From: Jiella marina
GTDB taxonomy: Bacteria; Pseudomonadota; Alphaproteobacteria; Rhizobiales; Rhizobiaceae
Direction: 5' to 3'
Length of the DNA: 64,000 nt
Assembly: GCF_024359545.1 (NCBI RefSeq)
Contig: NZ_JAKQZG010000003.1
Span: forward strand, 416,526-480,525
This document shows positions 38,148-46,243 of this stretch, in pieces. The first letter of the stretch is position 1; each line of letters starts with the position of its first letter. The notes under the pieces were generated by a model. It worked only from the letters and a program-made list of their open reading frames with translations, was not told the DNA's origin and ran no database searches. The translations under genes were made by a program, and so were the position numbers.

Positions 38148-38213
38148 GATTCTCCTCCCGTCGATTGATGTCCTCGTCGGCATGCGCTTCCCGGACGGGC
38201 CATGCCAGCGGAC

Positions 38214-39068
38214 CTATTGCCGTTTGCGGCTGATGATTCCCCGCGACGGATCGTAGGCCAGGATCGCTCCGCCCAGAAACACGATGGTGCAGCCGGCAAC
38301 GATGGCCAGGGCTTCGAGGTTCAGTTGGCCATAAAGCGCAAAGCGCATCAATTCGACCGCGTGCGTGAAGGGATTGAACCGGCAGATCTCGAAGAGGAGC
38401 GGGCTCGATTCGCGAATGCGCCATAGCGGGTACAGGGCCGACGAGGCGAAATACATCGGGAAGATCACGAAGTTCATCACGCCGGCGAAGTTCTCGAGCT
38501 GCTGGATCAAGGAGGACAGCAGCATGCCGAGGGCGCCCAGCATGAGACCCGCCAGGATGATCGCGGGCAGGACATAGAGATAGCCCTGCCAGTCCGGCTG
38601 GACCTCCCAGAACCAGGCGATCGCAAGGAAGACATAGACCTGCAACACGCCGACCGCGACGCCGGCGGAGAGCTTCGAGACCAGGAGAAACCAGCGCGGC
38701 AGAGGCGAGACGAGCAGCGTCTTCATCGTGCCGGTCTCGCGATCATAGACCATGGAGAGCGAGGACTGCATGCCGTTGAACAACAGGATCATGCCCATGA
38801 GGCCGGGCGTGATGTAGACCTCGTAGAGCACGTAGGTCTGGTAGGGCGCGATGATCGACACCCCCAGGACCTGCCGGAAACCGGCGGCGAAGATGAACAG
38901 CCACAGGAGCGGGCGCACCAGGGCCGAGACGAAGCGCTCGCGCTGATGCAGGAAGCGCAGGCCCTCGCGGCCAATGATGCCGCGCGCGCAGATCAGATAG
39001 GCCGAGAGCGGAAAGCCGCGCCTTTCGGCTGTCGTCTGGTCGCGCTTTTCCAGCGTTGCCTGGCTCAT
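38214..39068 (-). CDS. ABC-2 type permease, PQQ-alcohol-dehydrogenase-linked system
   Basis: Membrane subunit of an ABC exporter, 284 residues with six predicted helices and an N-terminal cytoplasmic segment. ABC-2 features include LVRPLLWLFIFAAGF, the periplasmic/central VYDRETGTMKTLLVSPLPRW coupling region and FPMYFASSALYPLWRI. Together with the ATPase (overlap 4 bp) it forms the exporter that TIGRFAM describes beside PQQ-dependent alcohol dehydrogenases. The exported or flipped substrate is not known for this family. The overlap and neighbourhood make operon membership certain. Confidence 0.9.
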   Translation of the reverse strand: MSQATLEKRDQTTAERRGFPLSAYLICARGIIGREGLRFLHQRERFVSALVRPLLWLFIFAAGFRQVLGVSIIAPYQTYVLYEVYITPGLMGMILLFNGMQSSLSMVYDRETGTMKTLLVSPLPRWFLLVSKLSAGVAVGVLQVYVFLAIAWFWEVQPDWQGYLYVLPAIILAGLMLGALGMLLSSLIQQLENFAGVMNFVIFPMYFASSALYPLWRIRESSPLLFEICRFNPFTHAVELMRFALYGQLNLEALAIVAGCTIVFLGGAILAYDPSRGIISRKRQ

Positions 39069-39850
39069 GCGACCATCTCCGCCTGGACTTTCCTCGCTTC
39101 GAGCCCTGTCAACTGGGTGAACGCGTCGCTGATCGAGCCGACGCCTTCGGCTGCCACGATCTCGGGTACGTTGCCTTCGGCGAGAACCTTGCCGTGATGG
39201 AGGACGACGACCCGGTCGGTTTCATCGATCTCGTCGATCAGATGGGTCGCCCAGAGCGCGCTGACGCCTTCCTCGTTCACCAGGCGCCGCACTTCGGCCA
39301 GGATCGCGGCGCGAGAGCGAATATCGAGCCCGACGGTCGGTTCGTCGAGCAGGATCAGGCGCGGCCGGTGGATGAAGGCCCGGACGATCTCGATCGAGCG
39401 AAGCTGTCCGCCCGAAAGATTACGGGCCTTGTCGCCCAGGCGGTCATGCAGGGCATTGCCGGCCAGGATCTCGTCGATCCGGCGGCGAGCCGCAGACCCG
39501 GAAAGACCGTGAAGGGCGGCATGGTAGGCAAGGTTCTGGCGGATCGAGAGGTCGAGATCGAGGGTGCGGGCCTGAAAGACAACGCCGAGCCGCCGCAAAG
39601 CCTCGCCGGGATCGCGGCTCAGATCGTGGCCGAGGATCTCGATCGAGCCGTGGCGCACGTCGAACAGCCGGGTGATCAGCGAAAACAGGGTCGACTTGCC
39701 GGCGCCGTTCGGTCCGAGAAGGGCAGTGAACGATCCCTGCGGGACGTGGAAGGAGACGTCGTCCAGCGCTTTGCGTTGGCCATAGGAATGGCTGACCCCG
39801 TTGACCTTCAAGGCCGGCAGGCCGGTTGTCGTCTCGTCGCTCTCGCTCAT
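39065..39850 (-). CDS. ABC transporter ATP-binding protein, PQQ-alcohol-dehydrogenase-linked (TIGR03864-like)
   Basis: Cytosolic nucleotide-binding subunit of 261 residues. Walker A LLGPNGAGKST (about 44-54), Q-loop VVFQARTLD, signature NLSGGQLRSIEIVRA, Walker B LILLDEPTVGLD and switch His in LWATHLIDEID. The signature LSGGQLRS rather than LSGGQRQR and the VFQARTLD Q-loop fit the PQQ-ABC-ATP family as I remember it. ATG at 39850 preferred over a TTG three codons earlier. It pairs with the permease just downstream. Confidence 0.92.
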   Translation of the reverse strand: MSESDETTTGLPALKVNGVSHSYGQRKALDDVSFHVPQGSFTALLGPNGAGKSTLFSLITRLFDVRHGSIEILGHDLSRDPGEALRRLGVVFQARTLDLDLSIRQNLAYHAALHGLSGSAARRRIDEILAGNALHDRLGDKARNLSGGQLRSIEIVRAFIHRPRLILLDEPTVGLDIRSRAAILAEVRRLVNEEGVSALWATHLIDEIDETDRVVVLHHGKVLAEGNVPEIVAAEGVGSISDAFTQLTGLEARKVQAEMVA

Positions 39851-39978
39851 GCTTGCCAAGTTGCTCCGTGTTCCGTCTCGGTGCCGCCCTGCGCAAATCT
39901 AGGGCAGGGGCCTCATACGGCATGAGGCCGCGGGTCGCATGGACCCACGGCCTCGCATCGATACTGAGAACGCTCCGA

Positions 39979-40614
39979 TCACGGAACGACGGTGATCGTG
40001 CCCCTCATCTCCTGGTCCTCATCGAGGCCCTCGACATGCCACTCGTAACGTCCCGGACGGATCGTCTGGAACTGCACGGTGATCGTGCCGTGGGCGTCGT
40101 ATTCGAGCCAGGCCGGCATGCCCGCCATGTGGATTTCCAGATCCTCGATGACGATCTGGTTCATCCAGACATTGCGGAAGAAGTCGGTCGCGCGGAACTT
40201 GTATTCGACGTCGCCCTCGGACTTGATGTCCCAACGATAGGCCTGGCCGGCGCGCAGGTAGAAATCGTTGTCGCTGACGGCGAAGGGCTGCCCGCCTTCA
40301 CCAAGGATCAGCGGCGTGACGATCTGCGAGGAGAGAGTGTTCTTGGGCAGGCCGAGCTGGTCGCCGTTGAGAGCCGCGGCCGGCATCATTTCGGATCCCG
40401 GCGGAATGGTCAGTTCCGATGCCGGCGGCACCATGGCCGCGCTGCCCATGTCATCGTCGTCATCATCATCATCGTCGTCGTCGTCATCCGCCTGCGAGGA
40501 CGACATCGCCGCGTCGTCATCGTCGTCGGCCTGGGCCCAGGCCGTATTGACCGGAGCCATGGTGACTCCCAGGCCGAAGACGGCGGCCATCATGGCGAGC
40601 CAGATCGATTTCAT
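39979..40614 (-). CDS. secreted poly-aspartate protein with cupredoxin-like C-terminal domain
   Basis: A 211-residue periplasmic protein. Signal peptide 1-26 (ends NTAWA). The mature N-terminus has five consecutive Asp (30-34) and then thirteen consecutive Asp (43-55, DNA 40450-40488), a dense metal-binding-like acidic tail. Residues 95-211 look like a beta-sandwich: LRAGQAYRWDIKSEGDVEYK, EIHMAGMPAWLEYDAHGTIT, RPGRYEWHVEGLDEDQEM. The repeated pattern of RPGRYEWHV resembles cupredoxins, but no Cys ligand exists, so it is not a blue-copper site. The strong ribosome site GGGAGGGAATTC matches those of neighbours. Not a family I can name; calcium or lanthanide binding is my inference only. Confidence 0.72.
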   Translation of the reverse strand: MKSIWLAMMAAVFGLGVTMAPVNTAWAQADDDDDAAMSSSQADDDDDDDDDDDDDMGSAAMVPPASELTIPPGSEMMPAAALNGDQLGLPKNTLSSQIVTPLILGEGGQPFAVSDNDFYLRAGQAYRWDIKSEGDVEYKFRATDFFRNVWMNQIVIEDLEIHMAGMPAWLEYDAHGTITVQFQTIRPGRYEWHVEGLDEDQEMRGTITVVP

Positions 40615-40678
40615 GAATTCCCTCCCGATTGCGGATGTCGTGGTTGAGTGCTGGTCGATTCCCGGAGAAGCAGCCCGA

Positions 40679-41650
40679 TCATTCGGGCGTCACGGCGACG
40701 CCCCAGGGCTGCTGACCGACCTGGACGGACTTGATCACCTCGTCCTCCGACACGTCGACGATGGAAATGTCGTTCGAGATGCCGTTGGTGGTGAAAAGGT
40801 ATTCGCCGTCCGGCGAGAAAGCGAGCTGCCAGACCCGCTGGCCGACGAGAAGGTAGTCCAGCACCTCGTAGGTGTTGGCGTCGATCACGGCGACCCGGTT
40901 TGCCGGTCCGAGCGCGACATAGGCCTTGGAGTCGTCCTGGGTGATCCGCACGCCCACGGGCTGGATCGCTTCGGAGCGGATGCCGGGGATCTCGAAGGTG
41001 ATCTTCTGCTTGATCTCTTTCGTCTCGGCATTGATGACCGACACGGTTCCGCCGATCTCGGCCGAGACCCAAACCTCGGTCCCGTCCTTCTTGTACTGGG
41101 CGAAGCGCGGACGGGAATCGACCAGGACGTTGGCGACGATCTGCTGGCTATCGCGGTCGATGAAATGCGCCATGTTCGTCGTTTCCGACGTGTTGACGAT
41201 CATCTGGCCGTCCGGCGAAATGCCCATGCCTTCAGGTTCCACGCCGACGGGAATTTCCGCGAGTCGTCCCCCTGTCTCGAGATCGATCACGGTGACGAGA
41301 TTGTCGTCCTCGTTCGCCGCATAGAGCCGGTCGCCGTTCGGTGCGACCACCAGGAGCTCCGGATCCGGGCCCGACGGAAGCGTGCGGATGAACTCGTAGG
41401 TGTCCGTCGAGAACTCCTTGATGATGTCGTCGTCGCTCGTGCAGACATAGAGGCTCTCGCCGTCCGGGCTGACGGCGATGCCGCGGGGCCGCTGGCCCAC
41501 GTCGAACGTGTCGACCACCTCGAAATTCTCCGAGTCGAGCACGGTGATGTCGTTGCCCTTCTCGTTCGAGACGAAGATCTTGTAGGCGAAGGCGGGGCTC
41601 GTGCCCATCGCGAGCATCGTGGCGAGCGCCAGGGTCGGCAGTCGTCTCAT
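40679..41650 (-). CDS. PQQ-catabolism-associated YVTN beta-propeller protein (TIGR03866-like)
   Basis: Periplasmic beta-propeller of 323 residues: signal peptide about 1-22 (ends SPAFA), then seven repeats with the YVTN style, for example YKIFVSNEKGNDITVLDS, RPRGIAVSPDGESLYVC and QPWGVAVTPE. This is the family found beside PQQ-dependent alcohol dehydrogenases and their ABC system; function probably scaffolding or ligand binding at the periplasmic side. The ATG at 41650 has GGGAGGAATA just upstream. Between the PepSY gene and the poly-Asp gene, same strand, likely one operon. Confidence 0.92.
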   Translation of the reverse strand: MRRLPTLALATMLAMGTSPAFAYKIFVSNEKGNDITVLDSENFEVVDTFDVGQRPRGIAVSPDGESLYVCTSDDDIIKEFSTDTYEFIRTLPSGPDPELLVVAPNGDRLYAANEDDNLVTVIDLETGGRLAEIPVGVEPEGMGISPDGQMIVNTSETTNMAHFIDRDSQQIVANVLVDSRPRFAQYKKDGTEVWVSAEIGGTVSVINAETKEIKQKITFEIPGIRSEAIQPVGVRITQDDSKAYVALGPANRVAVIDANTYEVLDYLLVGQRVWQLAFSPDGEYLFTTNGISNDISIVDVSEDEVIKSVQVGQQPWGVAVTPE

Positions 41651-41725
41651 TATTCCTCCCATGCGGCCTGAACGTGTTGAGGCGGACGAATGGCTCGCCC
41701 GCTCTTGGACATGCGACAAGCCGTG

Positions 41726-41998
41726 CTATTCGTCCAGTGACATCACCACAATCTTGAAGTCACCATTCAGCTTGATGTCGTACTGGCCGATCTCGCAGGT
41801 GGCGTCGTCGATCTCGTAGAGCGTCTCGCTCTCCTTCTCGATCGCCGGGGCGGTGCAGCCGATCTTGGCCAGCGTCTCGTTGACCTTCTGTGCCTCTTCG
41901 GCGGAGGCCATCTCCTCGACCGTGTCGTCTTCCTGAGCGCCGGCCGAAACACTGCCCGCGGCCAGAAACGCCAACGCAACGACAATATTCTTGATCAT
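41726..41998 (-). CDS. small exported PepSY-like protein
   Basis: A 90-residue periplasmic protein. Signal peptide about 1-21 (ends GAQ), then one PepSY-like unit: KVNETLAKIGCTA, LYEIDDATCEIGQYDIKL, DFKIVVMSLDE. The two cysteines (C48, C68) could pair. The mature protein is strongly acidic. PepSY proteins beside PQQ-dehydrogenase genes include lanpepsy, a lanthanide binder; this is a single-unit relative at best. GAGGAGA precedes the ATG. First gene of the - strand series after the regulator gap. Confidence 0.75.
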   Translation of the reverse strand: MIKNIVVALAFLAAGSVSAGAQEDDTVEEMASAEEAQKVNETLAKIGCTAPAIEKESETLYEIDDATCEIGQYDIKLNGDFKIVVMSLDE

Positions 41999-42044
41999 GA
42001 CGTAAATCTCCTCGGTCCGCTCGCAGCTCTGCGAACAGATTTAC

Positions 42045-42110
42045 AGACCGACCTGAAAATATAGACCACTTTTCACTTCCCTCGTTGTTGTGAGTGATGC
42101 GTTTATGGTC
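42045..42110 (-). promoter_or_regulatory. possible promoter for the PepSY-propeller-ABC operon
   Basis: Reading on the - strand, TATATT at 42063-42058 sits about 60 bp before the PepSY start codon in a locally AT-rich stretch. No good -35 hexamer accompanies it, so it may need an activator, perhaps the adjacent NarL-type regulator. Only the AT-rich -10-like element is seen. Confidence 0.28.
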
Positions 42111-42154
42111 GTTTCGATGCGGGCATGCTATCTTATGAAAATTCGGCTGAGCAA

Positions 42155-42169
42155 CGGGAATACTTCCCG
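42155..42169 (-). promoter_or_regulatory. perfect 6-3-6 palindrome downstream of the two-component operon
   Basis: CGGGAA-TAC-TTCCCG at 42155-42169, 24 bp past the regulator stop and about 155 bp before the PepSY start. It could be a short terminator stem for the kinase-regulator operon (a TTTTC lies downstream after some distance) or an operator for the PepSY operon. Both are inference. Confidence 0.35.
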
Positions 42170-42192
42170 GATCGCTTTGTGGAGCGTCAAAA

Positions 42193-42828
42193 TCAGCTTT
42201 CGCCGCCGAGCATGCGCCCGCCCTTTGTCTCGATCGCGAAGCGGACAAGATCGGAGGTCCGCTCGACGCCGAGCTTCTCCTTGATGCGGGTCGAGGTGTT
42301 GGCGACCGTCTTGTAGGCGATGCCCAGCCCATCGGCGATGTCGGTCAGGCTCTTGCCGTCGCCCAGCATGTGGAGGATCTGCAGTTCGCGGCGGGTCAGT
42401 TCCGCGACACCGGTTTCGCGCGAGGCATGATCGGTCATCAGGGCCGAGGTCTCGCTATCCACATAGGGCTCGCCCGCCATGGCCTTTTCCACCGCGGTCA
42501 GAAGTTCGTCCGACGGGGCGCTCTTCGAGACATAGCCGAGTGCGCCCTCGCGCCGGGCGGACACGGCATAGACGACGTCCGAATACATGGAGAAGATGAC
42601 GATCTTTGCCTTCGGATCATCCGCCCGAAGCCGGCGCAGAACGTCGAGCCCGCTACCGTTCTTCAGATTGATGTCGAGGATGGTGACGTCGGGCCGGACC
42701 TTGCGGAACTGGGCCAGAGCCTCAGACGGGCTCTCGGCCTCGGCGATCGATTCGATCGTCATGGTTTCGACGAGACGGCGAATGCCGTCCCGCACCACCT
42801 TGTGGTCGTCGACGATCAGGAGGTTCAT
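42193..42828 (-). CDS. NarL/LuxR-type response regulator
   Basis: A 211-residue DNA-binding regulator: receiver domain with acidic pocket LLIVDDHKVVRDG, phosphoacceptor D52 in VTILDINLKNGSG, and YVSKSAP; then a LuxR-type helix-turn-helix (about 145-205; LTRRELQILHMLGDGKSLTDIA, ANTSTRIKEKLGV). Its start overlaps the kinase stop by 4 bp. Related pairs (ErbR/ExaDE in pseudomonads, MxbDM-type in methylotrophs) control PQQ alcohol-oxidation genes; by position this one should control the module around it. Confidence 0.92.
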   Translation of the reverse strand: MNLLIVDDHKVVRDGIRRLVETMTIESIAEAESPSEALAQFRKVRPDVTILDINLKNGSGLDVLRRLRADDPKAKIVIFSMYSDVVYAVSARREGALGYVSKSAPSDELLTAVEKAMAGEPYVDSETSALMTDHASRETGVAELTRRELQILHMLGDGKSLTDIADGLGIAYKTVANTSTRIKEKLGVERTSDLVRFAIETKGGRMLGGES

Positions 42829-44225
42829 GACGCATCCTCGAATGAAGCCGTGACGGCAGATCGTTCGTCACCATTACTATCATGCCTATCGGCTGTTGAG
42901 TGGGTGCTGGCAAGGGGGATCCAGCCTGCAATCCGCACACCGCGCGGCCGCTCGACAGTCTCGACGGAGAGTTCTCCACCCGCCGCCTCGATCCGCTCGG
43001 CCATGCCGACGAGGCCGAAGCCACCGCTCGGTGCATTGCCGGAAAAGCCCCCGCCGTCGTCGACGATGGAAAAGTCCAACCGGCCGGGCGCCAACGCGAC
43101 GTCGATGGCGATGCGCCGCGGCTTGCCGTGACGCAGAGCGTTGGTGACCGCCTCTCGCACCGCGCGATGGACGAGCGTTTCGATCGTCGCGCCGAAATCG
43201 CCGTCGGGGATGTCCATTTCGAACGCGACGTCGGGGTGGCGGCCCTGCAGATCGGCGATCATCTCCTCGACGGCCGCCTTCAACCCCAGGCCCGGCATCG
43301 TGCCCGGGCGCAGATTGGTCAGGATCCGTCGCAGTTCCTTTCGCGCCTCATGGGCGGCCGAGGTGATGGCGCCGGCCCGCTCGACGATGGTTTCGGGATC
43401 TTTGGAGGGATCGCGCGCCAGCCGCTTGATCCCCGAGGCGTCGACGTCGATCGCAAAGAGCAGCGGGCCGACATCGTCATGGAGATCCCGGGCCAGTTGG
43501 GTGCGCTCCTCGTCCTGAAGATGCAGAAGCCGATCCGAGAGTCGTTGATTGCGGGTGGAGATGGCCTTCAGCCGCTCCGTCATCAGGTTCAGCCCTGCGG
43601 CAAGATTGCGCATTTCCGGAGGGCCATGCGGCTCGGCCTTGGCGTCGTAATCGCCGGTACCGATCCGGGCGAAGGCTTCGTGGATGGCGCCGAGCGGCCG
43701 CAGGGCCCGGTCCGCGACGATCCAGATCGCGCTGAATGCGATGGACAGGAACAGGACGAGAAGCCCGAAAACCCTCAAGAGATCGACCCAGGCGTCGGTC
43801 AGTTCGTTTCGCGGATCGATGATGATCCCGACCGACGTGATGGGCGCGGCGGCTGCCGTCAGCGGCATGATCGCGGTGTCCGGTTCCGACCCGAGCAGCG
43901 TCACAAACCATTCCGGCAGGCTGTTGTAATCCTCCGCCAGGATAGATTCGTCGCGGATGACACCGAGCGTGTCGATCAGGACAACACGCACGTGCCGGTC
44001 GCCGTTGAAGGTCCGCACGAAACCGGCGAGCTTGCCCGAGACGTCACGGGTGGCAGGCAACTCCGCGACCAGCTGGGCAACGCGGTTGGTCGCCACGCTG
44101 CGCGCTGCCTGCAATTCGGTGCGGATGTTTTCGCGCGCCTGGTAGAAGGTCAGCACGCCGCCGATCAGAACGATGGTGATGAAGGCGATCGCGAGCGTCA
44201 GGGCGAGGCGGGTCTTGAGCGACAT
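42825..44225 (-). CDS. HisKA_3 sensor histidine kinase (NarX/UhpB type)
   Basis: A 466-residue inner-membrane kinase. Transmembrane helices at about 7-27 and 152-172 enclose a periplasmic sensor domain of about 120 residues. A HAMP segment follows (RPLGAIHEAFARIGTGDYD), then HisKA_3 with H249 in ARDLHDDVGPLLFAID, and HATPase_c (VREAVTNALRHGKP, DDGGGF, GLVGMAERIEAAGG). The ATG at 44225 starts the first helix. Coupled to the regulator by ATGA. Probably senses an alcohol, aldehyde or dehydrogenase-linked signal in the periplasm; the ligand is unknown. Confidence 0.92.
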   Translation of the reverse strand: MSLKTRLALTLAIAFITIVLIGGVLTFYQARENIRTELQAARSVATNRVAQLVAELPATRDVSGKLAGFVRTFNGDRHVRVVLIDTLGVIRDESILAEDYNSLPEWFVTLLGSEPDTAIMPLTAAAAPITSVGIIIDPRNELTDAWVDLLRVFGLLVLFLSIAFSAIWIVADRALRPLGAIHEAFARIGTGDYDAKAEPHGPPEMRNLAAGLNLMTERLKAISTRNQRLSDRLLHLQDEERTQLARDLHDDVGPLLFAIDVDASGIKRLARDPSKDPETIVERAGAITSAAHEARKELRRILTNLRPGTMPGLGLKAAVEEMIADLQGRHPDVAFEMDIPDGDFGATIETLVHRAVREAVTNALRHGKPRRIAIDVALAPGRLDFSIVDDGGGFSGNAPSGGFGLVGMAERIEAAGGELSVETVERPRGVRIAGWIPLASTHSTADRHDSNGDERSAVTASFEDAS

Positions 44226-44313
44226 CGCCTCAGTTCCCGGTTCCCGGCACCTTGCCGCTCGTCGCAATGCCGCCTGTCGTCACCATCTGTTCACGCCGGT
44301 TCATGCTCGTTGA

Positions 44314-45570
44314 TCATTCTTCGAAGGAGCATGTGGATTCGGGCCTGTCGTATCCCAAGGTGTCGAGTTCGGAAACCTGGTGCAGGAAGCCTTCCTGCGG
44401 CGACGCGGTGACCACCGAATTCTCGGTGCCGAGAAGCACCGGCTGGCGCAGCTGCCAGTTCCAGTCCCGGAACGTCAGACGCTGGCCCTTGAACGCCGCG
44501 ACGGCGAAATCCTCGCCCTTGATGAAGGCATCGATCTGTTCGGGATCCGTCGACTGGGTCCGCGAGGCTGCTTCGCCGATCACCCGGATCGCCGTCCAGA
44601 CCTGCATGTCCTTGGACTCCATGCGGCGGCCGGAGGCGTCCTCGAAGCGGTTCTGGATCTGCGCACCGCCCCATTGCTCGCTCGCCGGATGCCAGGAGCC
44701 TGGCACGAGGCCCGCCGTCCCGGCAACGGGACGCGGCACCCAGGTGCGCCAGGGGACATAGGTGCCGAAGACCTCGTTCTCGTCGGCGACGACGACGACG
44801 TCGTGTTCCGGCAGGTCTTGCAGGAAGACCGGGATCTGGCGCTGCACGAGAGCCTGACCGGAATCGGTCGCCCGGGCGCCGCCGCGATCCTCGAAGGTCT
44901 TTTCGGCGACGATCTGGGCACCGAACTTCTTCGCCGAGCGCTTCAAGGCTTCGGCGAAGAGCTGATCATCCTCGTGCTGGCCCGCGATCAGGGCCCATTC
45001 CCGCCACTGCTTCCACATCAGATATTGCGCCAGCCCGTCGGTCAGCATGGCCCGGGACGGGGCGGTGTGGAGCATGTTGGCACGGCAGTCGTCGTTGCGC
45101 AGCCGGTCATCGGTCGCGCCGGCGTTGAATACAAGAGCCCCTTCGGCATCGGCGAGATCGGCCACCACTACCGTGTCTTCCGGCGAAAGGTCGGTGACGA
45201 TGTAGTGAACACCGTCGGCAAGCATCTTCCTTGCCGGCGCTTCCACGTCGTCACCGGGGGCGAGCGTCACCGTGTCGAGGGTGAATTTCTGGCCCATGAA
45301 GGAGCCGGTGGTGTTGTTGTCGTTGATCGCGACATTCGCACCCGCAAGGCCGATGTCTTCCGGCGGAATGTCGAGGACCGAGAGGGCAAGAGTCCTCTCG
45401 TAGGTTCTCAGGAAACCGATCTTGACCGTCTGAACCTGAGACTCCTGCGATGTTGCCGCGGCTGTATCGGTGGACTGCTGTGCGCTTGCCGGTGCCTGAA
45501 GGCTCGTCGAGAGCGCCAGGCCAAAGGCCAGCATTCCCAAGGCGCGTCCTGCGGATTTCAGTACGAGCAT
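44314..45570 (-). CDS. PQQ-alcohol-dehydrogenase-system ABC substrate-binding protein (TIGR03863-like)
   Basis: Periplasmic type I binding protein of 418 residues. Signal peptide about 1-31 (ends ASAQQ), then the Leu/Ile/Val-binding-type fold: VKIGFLRTYERTLALSVLD, NDNNTTGSFMGQKFTL, LVFNAGATDDRLRNDDCRAN and LPEHDVVVVADENEVFGTYV. TIGRFAM places this family with PQQ-alcohol-dehydrogenase ABC systems. The ATG at 45570 has GGGAGGA upstream. It is 88 bp upstream of the sensor kinase on the same strand and divergent from the DUF2380 gene. A binding protein with an ABC-2 exporter is odd; it may be a sensor accessory. Confidence 0.92.
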   Translation of the reverse strand: MLVLKSAGRALGMLAFGLALSTSLQAPASAQQSTDTAAATSQESQVQTVKIGFLRTYERTLALSVLDIPPEDIGLAGANVAINDNNTTGSFMGQKFTLDTVTLAPGDDVEAPARKMLADGVHYIVTDLSPEDTVVVADLADAEGALVFNAGATDDRLRNDDCRANMLHTAPSRAMLTDGLAQYLMWKQWREWALIAGQHEDDQLFAEALKRSAKKFGAQIVAEKTFEDRGGARATDSGQALVQRQIPVFLQDLPEHDVVVVADENEVFGTYVPWRTWVPRPVAGTAGLVPGSWHPASEQWGGAQIQNRFEDASGRRMESKDMQVWTAIRVIGEAASRTQSTDPEQIDAFIKGEDFAVAAFKGQRLTFRDWNWQLRQPVLLGTENSVVTASPQEGFLHQVSELDTLGYDRPESTCSFEE

Positions 45571-45694
45571 GTTGTTGTCCTCCCGTCCATGGCAGGCTGC
45601 CCCGCCCGGATATTGGTCGATGACATTTGCTCCATCCCGCCAATGCTCTATCACCTGTCCACACCGACCGGCCAACGATTGAGGGAGGACCGAA

Positions 45695-46243
45695 ATGTTC
45701 GTGATGATGATGTGTTGCGGAGCATGGCTGGCGAGGCAAGCAAGACTTTTTCCCGTTATCCTCTTGCTGGCGCTCATGTCCCATCCGGCTGCGGCGGCTG
45801 ACAGGAAGGTCGCCGTGTTCGAATTCGAGCTGATCGATTCGAGCCTCGAAGGATCGATGATGGGGGAAAATCCCGACCAGACGGCGCGGCTGGAGCGCAT
45901 GGCACCGGCCCTTCGCGACAATATTGCGGCGATGGAAAACTACACCCTCGTCGACACGGGCCCGGTCGCCGACAAGGCGGCCAGCCAGAACCTGCAGAGC
46001 TGCGGAAATTGCGCCCTGAGCTATGCCGAGGAGGTCGGCGCCGACATCGCGGTGGTGGGTACCGTTCAGAAGGTCTCGAACCTGATCCTCAACATCAACG
46101 CCTATGCCTATAACGTCGACACCGGCGAGCCGATCGCCCGCGGCAGCGCCGACATCCGCTCCAACACCGATCAGAGCTGGGACAGGGGCATCCAGTATCT
46201 GTTCGAAAACGTGATCAAGAAGCAGCTCGAGGCAGCGCTTTGA
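45695..46243 (+). CDS. secreted DUF2380/DUF3280-family protein of the PQQ module
   Basis: A 182-residue periplasmic protein. Signal peptide about 1-35 (hydrophobic core LFPVILLLALM, ends PAAAA). The mature part begins RKVAVFEFELIDSSLEG, the mark of the DUF2380/DUF3280 family, and has SCGNCALSYAEEVGADIAV with a C-X2-C pair and ILNINAYAYNVDTGEPIARG. Members occur beside methanol/ethanol PQQ dehydrogenase genes; function unknown. The ribosome site GAGGGAGGACCGAA is very strong. The stop overlaps the next gene's TTG start (TTGA), linking it to cofactor biosynthesis. Confidence 0.88.
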   Translation: MFVMMMCCGAWLARQARLFPVILLLALMSHPAAAADRKVAVFEFELIDSSLEGSMMGENPDQTARLERMAPALRDNIAAMENYTLVDTGPVADKAASQNLQSCGNCALSYAEEVGADIAVVGTVQKVSNLILNINAYAYNVDTGEPIARGSADIRSNTDQSWDRGIQYLFENVIKKQLEAAL

